The position numbers and the translations under genes were made by a program. DNA of 17,645 nt. Source: CAYLOC01 sp964385195 (GTDB lineage: Bacteria; Actinomycetota; Actinomycetes; Propionibacteriales; Nocardioidaceae). The stretch lies in the NCBI GenBank assembly GCA_964385195.1, contig CAYLOC010000051.1, forward strand, positions 1 to 17,645, read 5' to 3'. The notes beneath the pieces were generated by a model. That model was not told where the DNA came from and did no database searches. It saw only the letters and a list, made by a program, of their open reading frames with translations. Shown in pieces: positions 12,460-17,645 of this stretch (positions are counted from its first letter, which is position 1; the number at the start of each line of letters is the position of its first letter).

Positions 12460-13904
12460 ACGGCTTCCATGACGTCGCGGGCGATCGGCCCGGCCAGGCC
12501 GCCGCCGGTGATGTCACTGCGCGGGGTCTCGGTGTGGGTGATGACGACCGCCACCGCTACCTGCGGGTCGTCGGCCGGTGCGAACGTGACCATCCATGCG
12601 TACGGTGCCTTGGTCGGAGCGGTGTTGGCGGTCCCGGTCTTCCCGGCCACCGGCACACCGGGGATGCGGGCCGGCGTACCCGTGCCTTCCTCCACCACGT
12701 TGACCATCATCTGGGTCAGGTCCGTGGCGACGCCGGCTGAGACTGCCTGATGGAGGACCTGGGGTTCGGCCCGGTCGAGGACGTCCAGGTCAGGGGAGCG
12801 GACCTCGCTGATCAGGTACGGCTTCATGACCGCTCCATCGTTGGCGATCCCGGCGGCCACCATCGCCATCTGCAACGGTGTGGCGGCCACGTCGAACTGC
12901 CCGATGGCGGCCAGCGCGGTCTCCGGCTCGGTCATCTTCGTGGGGAAGTGGCTCTCCGCCGTCGACACGGCGTCGAAGTAGTCCTGGTTGAAGCCGTACT
13001 TCTCCGCCTGTTTCAGCAGCGTCTTCTTCCCCAGTTTCAGGCCCAGGTTCGCGAACGACACGTTGCAGGACACCTCAAGGGCGTGGGTCAGCGTGATGGG
13101 GTCGCCGCCGCAGGTCGACCCGTTCTCGTTGTGGAGGTCGTGGGTGGTCTTCGGCAGGTCGAGGCTGGCACCACCCTTGACCAGCGACTGGGGGGTGTAG
13201 CCCTCGGACAACGCTGCGGATGCGGTGACCAGCTTGAACGTCGAGCCGGGGGGAAACCGTTGTTGTGTGGCCAGGTTCAGCATCTCGCGGCCCTGGTGGG
13301 CACTCAGGTCCTTCCAGGCGTCCTTCGCCCGGGAGAAGTCATGCACGGTGAGCCGGTTGGGGTCATACGACGGCGTGGACACCATGGCCAGGATCGCACC
13401 GGTCTTGGGGTTCAGCGCGACGACGGCGCCGGAGGTGTCGCCAGGGATGTCCTGGAGCCCCTCCCAGGCGGCTTTCTGTGCTCGCGGGTTGAGGGTGAGC
13501 GACACACTGCCGCCCTGGGGCTCATTGTTGCCGACCAGGTCGATGATCCGGTTGACGAACAGCCGCTCGTCGCTGCCGGACAGGATCGAGTTCTGGGACT
13601 TCTCCACGCCGCTGGCGCCGAAGTAGCAGGAGTAGAACCCGGTCGCGGGAGCATCCATCTTCGGGTCGGTGTACTTCCGTCGGTACTGCAGCCGGTCATG
13701 GGAGGGGACGCTCATCGCGATCGGCTGGCCGTTAACGAGGATCGGACCGCGCTTACGGGCACACTCGGCGTCCCGCGCCCGTTTGTTGGTCGACTGGTCG
13801 TTCAACGCGTCGGCATGGAAGGCCTGGATGTAGGTGATGTTGGCCAGCAATGCCAGGAACAGCACCAGGCAGCCGATCGCGAGCGTGCGGATGGGACGGT
13901 TCAC
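12447..13904 (-). CDS. pbpA: Class B penicillin-binding protein, division/elongation transpeptidase
   Basis: 485 residues. An N-terminal membrane helix (residues 6-27) anchors an extracytoplasmic protein with a pedestal region (GPILVNGQPIA) and a transpeptidase domain from about 155. All three penicillin-binding motifs are present: STFK at 221-224 (nucleophile Ser221), SCN at 279-281, and KTG at 422-424 in VAGKTGTANT. Class B PBPs cross-link peptidoglycan and work with a SEDS glycosyltransferase, here the directly upstream rodA/ftsW-type gene. The GTG start (13904) has GGAGGAGG upstream and overlaps the rodA stop as GTGA (13904-13901), implying coupled translation. The PbpA name follows the conserved operon position. 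Confidence 0.95.
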   Translation of the reverse strand: MNRPIRTLAIGCLVLFLALLANITYIQAFHADALNDQSTNKRARDAECARKRGPILVNGQPIAMSVPSHDRLQYRRKYTDPKMDAPATGFYSCYFGASGVEKSQNSILSGSDERLFVNRIIDLVGNNEPQGGSVSLTLNPRAQKAAWEGLQDIPGDTSGAVVALNPKTGAILAMVSTPSYDPNRLTVHDFSRAKDAWKDLSAHQGREMLNLATQQRFPPGSTFKLVTASAALSEGYTPQSLVKGGASLDLPKTTHDLHNENGSTCGGDPITLTHALEVSCNVSFANLGLKLGKKTLLKQAEKYGFNQDYFDAVSTAESHFPTKMTEPETALAAIGQFDVAATPLQMAMVAAGIANDGAVMKPYLISEVRSPDLDVLDRAEPQVLHQAVSAGVATDLTQMMVNVVEEGTGTPARIPGVPVAGKTGTANTAPTKAPYAWMVTFAPADDPQVAVAVVITHTETPRSDITGGGLAGPIARDVMEAVIQR

Positions 13905-15298
13905 CGGCTGGGCACCTCCTCCCTTCCCTGCCTGCGCTCCGGCCCAACGAGTTGCGGCGGCGGCCGGCGCGCGTGGTTGCTGATCCGCAACAGCAACGCC
14001 ATCAGGGCGTAGTTCGCCAGCAGCGACGAACCGCCGTAGGACAGGAACGGCGTGGTCAGCCCGGTCAGCGGGATCAGGTTGGTCACCCCGCCGAGCACCA
14101 CGAACACCTGGAGTGCGAACGCGATCGACAGCCCGACCGCGAGCAGCTTGCCGAACGGGTCACGGCATACCAGAGACGTCCGCAGTCCCCGCTCGACGAT
14201 GATGCCGTAGAGCACGATGATCGCCATCAGCCCGGTCAACCCGAGCTCCTCACCCAGCGATGCGGCGATGAAGTCGGTCCAGGAGTACGGCGTCAACTGC
14301 GGGCTGCCCTGCCCCCAGCCGGTGCCGAGGATGCCGCCCCACGCAAGGCCGAACTGCCCCTGGATGATCTGGTAGAACGTGTCGTAGTTGGAGAACGGGT
14401 GCAGCCACCCGTTCACCCGCACCTGGACGTGGGCGAACGTCAGGTAACTGAAGTACGCCCCGGCACCGAACAACAGCCCGCCGAACACCAGCCAGCTCGG
14501 CCGCTGCGTCGCCACGTACAGCAGCACCACGAACAACCCGAAGAACAGCAACGACGTACCCAGGTCGTCCTCAAACACCAGGATCGCCAGGCTCAGCAGC
14601 CAGATCAGCACGATCGGACCCAGGTCCCGGCCCCGTGGGAGGTCGAACCCGAGGAAGCGCCGCCCGGCGAGTGCGAGGGCGTCCCGCTTCACCACCAGGT
14701 AGCCGCTGAACGAGATCGCCAGGCACAGTTTGGCGATCTCCCCCGGCTGGAAGCCCATGCTGCCGACCCGGATCCAGATGTGCGCGCCGTTGACGCCGAC
14801 GCCCAGACCCGGGACCAGCGGCAGCAGAAGCAACACGACACCGGCCAGCCCCATGGTGTACGTCAGCGTCTGCAACCGCCGGTGGTCCCGGAGCAGGATC
14901 AGCACCGCACAGAACCCCACCACCGACACCGCCGACCACACCAGCTGCTGGGTGGCGAACATCTGCGCATCGGGGTCGGCGGCGGCGCGGGCCAGGTCGA
15001 TCCGGTGGATCATCGCCAGCCCGATCCCGTTCAGGGCGATGACACAGGGCAGCAGCACCGGGTCGGCGTACGGGGTCGTCAGCCGGACCACCACGTGACA
15101 GGCCAGTCCCAGCGCCACCAGCCCGCCGCCGTACCCGGCAATGTCGGCCGGCACCTCGCCCTTGACCCCCAGGCCGACGAGTGCGTAGGCGCTGACGCCG
15201 ATGAACAGCGCGATCAGCAGTAGGAACAGCTCCGCCCCACGACGCTTGCGGGGAACGAACGTGGCCAACCGGGGCGGGGTCGAGGTACGGACGCTCAT
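13901..15298 (-). CDS. rodA: SEDS peptidoglycan glycosyltransferase, RodA/FtsW family
   Basis: 465 residues with about ten to twelve membrane helices, starting at 23-43. SEDS signatures are QPGEIAKL (184-191), the DDLGTS loop (244-249) whose Asp245 corresponds to the catalytic Asp of RodA, LGEELGLTG (348-356) and the C-terminal TTPFLSYGGSS (415-425). SEDS proteins polymerise lipid II into glycan strands and pair with a class B PBP, here the next gene. FtsW and RodA cannot be separated with certainty from sequence alone; the actinobacterial operon position favours the protein called RodA. The ATG at 15298 overlaps the pstP stop as ATGA (15298-15295). Confidence 0.94.
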   Translation of the reverse strand: MSVRTSTPPRLATFVPRKRRGAELFLLLIALFIGVSAYALVGLGVKGEVPADIAGYGGGLVALGLACHVVVRLTTPYADPVLLPCVIALNGIGLAMIHRIDLARAAADPDAQMFATQQLVWSAVSVVGFCAVLILLRDHRRLQTLTYTMGLAGVVLLLLPLVPGLGVGVNGAHIWIRVGSMGFQPGEIAKLCLAISFSGYLVVKRDALALAGRRFLGFDLPRGRDLGPIVLIWLLSLAILVFEDDLGTSLLFFGLFVVLLYVATQRPSWLVFGGLLFGAGAYFSYLTFAHVQVRVNGWLHPFSNYDTFYQIIQGQFGLAWGGILGTGWGQGSPQLTPYSWTDFIAASLGEELGLTGLMAIIVLYGIIVERGLRTSLVCRDPFGKLLAVGLSIAFALQVFVVLGGVTNLIPLTGLTTPFLSYGGSSLLANYALMALLLRISNHARRPPPQLVGPERRQGREEVPSR

Positions 15299-16875
15299 CG
15301 TGGGGTCCCCCCGGTCGAGCCCGACGGTCCGGTTCCAGTGCAGTCGGTGTTCGCCGCCAGTACCTGGGACGGCGTGCTGGTGGGCGAGGGCAACGCAGAC
15401 CCGGTGCCGGCGACGCCGCCGGGCGGTGCGGTGGTCGGTTCCGGGCGCTCGGGCGCGGTCGTCACCGCGGCCGCCGGTCCGGTACTGCCGTGCGTGCCGT
15501 CCTTCCCGGTGGTCGTCGTACGTGGACTTGGACTCGTGGTCGTGCTTCCCGGCGGGCCGGAGGGAGAGCGACCCGGACTGCGCTGGGTGGCCGGTGGAGC
15601 GGTCGGCGTCAGCGTCACCGGCGGCGCGGTGGACGGGGCGCGTTGTTGCTGTGCGCAGACGATCACGAGGGTTTGGAGCTCGGAGACGATATGGCGGGCG
15701 TCATCGAGGTCGCGGGCCGGTAGCCCGTCGATCACCTGACCCCGCCGGAACTCGGGAAGCCGGGAGAGCAGGATGTCCTGTCGCTCGTACACATGGTGCA
15801 TCTGGAGCCCGGGCAGGCTGGTCTCGACGCCCTGGTAGATGGCGACGTTCTCGCCGGCGGCGCCGACGTAGTACTGCTGCTGGGTCCAGCGGTAGCCGTA
15901 CCACCCGGCCGCGCAGAGCACGAGGATCAGGACCGCCGCTAAGGCGCCGCGCTTGAGCCACACGAAGCGCCGTGGCTCCCGCGGGGCGTAGCGCAGTTCC
16001 TCCGGGTCGATGTCGGGGTCGTCGAGCAGCATCTCGTCGGACTGGGACACGTCGCGGTGGGTGAACGTGCGCAGCATCGCCAGCGGGCTCGGGCGTTGGC
16101 TGGACGCCGCCCCTACCAGCAACGGCTCCGCGTCTGCGGGCTCCTCGCCGGCGGCGTCTGCTTCCTCGGCCACGTCGCCGACGATCACGGTGATGTTGTC
16201 GGTGCTGCCGGCGTCCAGGGCCAGCTGGGTCAGCTGCGCGGCGGCCGCCTGCGGCGATCCGGAGGCAAGCGCCGCTTCGATGTCGGCGGCCGGGACAAAG
16301 CCGGACAAACCGTCGCTGCACAGTACGATCCGGTCGCCGGGGCGTACGTCGTACACGGCGAGGTCGGGGTCGTTGTCGTGCCTGCCGTCGAGGACCTTCA
16401 ACAACATGTTGCGGTGGGAGTGGGTCGCCGCCTCCTCGGCGGTGATGCGGCCCTCGTCGACGAGGCTCTGCACCCAGGTGTGGTCGCGGCTGATCCGGAG
16501 CAGCTCCCCGTCCCGCCACAGGTAGCCGCGGGAGTCACCAAGGTGAGCGACGCCGATCTGGGTGCCGTTGAACAGCGCCGCGGTGACGGTGGTGCCCATG
16601 CCCTCGGTGCCCGCGTCGGCGTCGATGACCTCGGTGAGCCGCTCGTTGGCGCGATGCAGCGCTCCGGCGAGGGCCTCGAGCATGTCGTCGGCGGGGGTGG
16701 CGTCGAGCCGGCGGAGGGTCTGGATCGTCACCGAGGACGCGACGTCACCGGCGGGCGCCCCGCCCATGCCGTCGGCGACCGCGAGGAAGTGCGGTCCGGC
16801 GTACCCGGAGTCGTCGTTCTTGCGGCGGTTCCGTCCGATGTCGGAGACGGCTCCGAAGCGCAGCGTCAGGACCAC
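15295..16875 (-). CDS. pstP: PP2C-type Ser/Thr protein phosphatase PstP
   Basis: 526 residues. The N-terminal PP2C domain (about 1-235) carries the metal-binding acidic residues in RRKNDDS (Asp21/22), ADGMGG (Asp35-Gly36), LGDSRGYLW (112-120), SDGLSG (Asp188) and TDNITVIV (Asp226). A cytoplasmic linker (PDIDPEELRYAPREPRRF), one membrane helix (about 309-328) and an extracellular domain (YYVGAAGENVAIYQGVETSLPG) follow, then a Ser/Thr/Pro-rich tail. PstP reverses PknB phosphorylation of itself and of division proteins. The GTG at 16875 is five bases after fhaB, with only a weak purine stretch before it. The extracytoplasmic tail is long and low in complexity, resembling that of PknB. Confidence 0.95.
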   Translation of the reverse strand: MVLTLRFGAVSDIGRNRRKNDDSGYAGPHFLAVADGMGGAPAGDVASSVTIQTLRRLDATPADDMLEALAGALHRANERLTEVIDADAGTEGMGTTVTAALFNGTQIGVAHLGDSRGYLWRDGELLRISRDHTWVQSLVDEGRITAEEAATHSHRNMLLKVLDGRHDNDPDLAVYDVRPGDRIVLCSDGLSGFVPAADIEAALASGSPQAAAAQLTQLALDAGSTDNITVIVGDVAEEADAAGEEPADAEPLLVGAASSQRPSPLAMLRTFTHRDVSQSDEMLLDDPDIDPEELRYAPREPRRFVWLKRGALAAVLILVLCAAGWYGYRWTQQQYYVGAAGENVAIYQGVETSLPGLQMHHVYERQDILLSRLPEFRRGQVIDGLPARDLDDARHIVSELQTLVIVCAQQQRAPSTAPPVTLTPTAPPATQRSPGRSPSGPPGSTTTSPSPRTTTTGKDGTHGSTGPAAAVTTAPERPEPTTAPPGGVAGTGSALPSPTSTPSQVLAANTDCTGTGPSGSTGGTPR

Positions 16876-16880
16876 GGGCG

Positions 16881-17342
16881 CTACTTCTTCAGCTCCACGA
16901 CCGTCTTGCCCAGCCGGACCTGGACGCCGATCGCCACGACCATGGGGGTGGTGATGCGGTGGCTGCCGATGTAGGTGCCGTTGGTGGATCCGAGGTCCTC
17001 GACGTACCAGTCCGCGCCGTTGGGCACGAACCGGGCGTGCCGGGTGGAGACGTAGTCGTCGTCAAGGCGGATGGTGGCGTCGGCCCCGCGGCCGAGCAGC
17101 AGCGGTTGGTCACCCAGCGGGTGGCTGGTCCCGGCGTCGGCTCCGTCGGTGATGACCAGTTTCGTCGGGGCACCGCGGCGCCGTCGGGGCGCCTTGACCG
17201 GTTTGGCGCGGGCCGCCTGGCCGCGCGGCTCGACCCGCTCGCCGAACATGTCGGACTTCACGACCGACACCGACGTGAGCACGAACAACCAGAGCAGCGC
17301 CAAGAACCCCAGCTTGATGAGGGTGAGGGTGAGCTCGGACAT
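16881..17342 (-). CDS. fhaB: FHA-domain protein FhaB (FipA)
   Basis: 153 residues. An N-terminal membrane helix (8-29, IKLGFLALLWLFVLTSVSVV) is followed by a basic linker (APRRRRGAPTK, 51-61) and one FHA domain with the phosphothreonine-binding residues visible: GRG (84-86), STRHARF (99-105) and LGSTNGT (117-123). FhaB/FipA binds Thr-phosphorylated partners of the division machinery, such as FtsZ-FtsQ complexes in mycobacteria. The ATG at 17342 lies four bases after the fhaA stop with GAGGCG before it; it is chosen because it gives the membrane helix right at the N-terminus. The next gene pstP starts five bases after the stop. Confidence 0.94.
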   Translation of the reverse strand: MSELTLTLIKLGFLALLWLFVLTSVSVVKSDMFGERVEPRGQAARAKPVKAPRRRRGAPTKLVITDGADAGTSHPLGDQPLLLGRGADATIRLDDDYVSTRHARFVPNGADWYVEDLGSTNGTYIGSHRITTPMVVAIGVQVRLGKTVVELKK

Positions 17343-17346
17343 CGCC

Positions 17347-17645
17347 TCAACCGCCTCGGCCGGTGGGCTCTGCGGCGACGCCGGGCCGGATGTGCAGTTT
17401 GATCTTGGTGCGCCCGACCTGGACGGTGGTGCCGTCGGAGAGCACCGCATGGTCGACCCGCCGTCCACCGACCAGCGTGCCGTTGGTGGAGCCGAGGTCG
17501 ACCACGCTGACCATCACGGTGTCACCAGCAGGCTGCACCCGGAACTCGGCATGTCGCCGGGAGACACCGGGGTCGTCCACGCGCAGGTCGGCCTCACTGC
17601 CGCGACCGACGATCAGCCCGGGCTCGTGGAGGGGGTGCCGGGTGC
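17347..17645 (-). CDS. fhaA: FHA-domain protein FhaA, C-terminal part (runs off the window)
   Basis: The last 98 residues of a protein entering from beyond the right edge: TRHPLHEPGLIVGRGSEADLR, VSRRHAEFRV, and LGSTNGTLVGGRRVDHAVLSDGTTVQVGRTKIKLHIRP. This is a nearly full FHA domain with the phosphothreonine-contacting GRG, SRRH and STNGT segments. In FhaA proteins this domain is at the C-terminus behind a DUF3662 region, which would lie outside the window. FhaA binds the pseudokinase-like regulator MviN/MurJ in mycobacteria and restrains peptidoglycan synthesis. Its position as first known gene before fhaB, and four-base spacing to it, match the conserved operon. Confidence 0.9.
   Translation of the reverse strand, partial: TRHPLHEPGLIVGRGSEADLRVDDPGVSRRHAEFRVQPAGDTVMVSVVDLGSTNGTLVGGRRVDHAVLSDGTTVQVGRTKIKLHIRPGVAAEPTGRGG

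Overview
The window is high-GC DNA with GTG starts, stop/start overlaps and a gene set typical of the chromosome-origin neighbourhood of Actinomycetota. The diagnostic block is fhaA-fhaB-pstP-rodA-pbpA-pknB on the minus strand, with crgA, a DUF881 protein, a zinc-finger rhomboid protease and a cyclophilin nearby. The genus cannot be read from the sequence. Two runs of exactly 100 N (5065-5164 and 9249-9348) look like scaffold gaps of arbitrary length.

Left edge (1-1191): the first codons of a VapC-like PIN toxin and a complete VapB-like antitoxin (minus strand), then a decayed 3' half of a tRNA-Ala(TGC) gene, then a class I methyltransferase. An intact tRNA-Ala(TGC) commonly sits just upstream of this locus in related genomes, so this edge may be the scar of an element that integrated at that tRNA.

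Cell-division and envelope block (1368-5648): DUF881 and crgA diverge from an 81-bp region, and both appear to have leaderless promoters. crgA converges on ppiA-rhomboid across 315 bp of non-coding DNA that is unusually rich in palindromes, DnaA-box-like 9-mers and repeats. Next comes a membrane-anchored protein with five 11-residue amphipathic repeats and a QATQGS tandem repeat that breaks the assembly. It converges on a DUF3817 membrane protein, and the two genes overlap at their 3' ends.

Amino-sugar block (5770-10509): a SURF1 protein and a DeoR-family regulator on the minus strand diverge from a SIS-domain sugar-phosphate isomerase/deaminase, a ROK kinase and NagA on the plus strand. Kinase, deacetylase and deaminase together would take N-acetylglucosamine (or a related amino sugar) to fructose-6-phosphate. 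The promoter carries a consensus -35 box and two abutting 14-bp dyads.

Growth and division operon (10506-17645): FhaA (C-terminal part only), FhaB, the phosphatase PstP, the SEDS polymerase RodA/FtsW, the class B transpeptidase PbpA and the PASTA kinase PknB. The genes are tightly packed, with two 4-bp stop/start overlaps. They couple peptidoglycan synthesis (RodA with PbpA) to Ser/Thr phosphorylation (PknB/PstP) and phosphothreonine readers (FhaA/FhaB). No pknA lies between pbpA and pknB, and no pabA/trpG or class E sortase is present; the amino-sugar genes occupy the space next to pknB.
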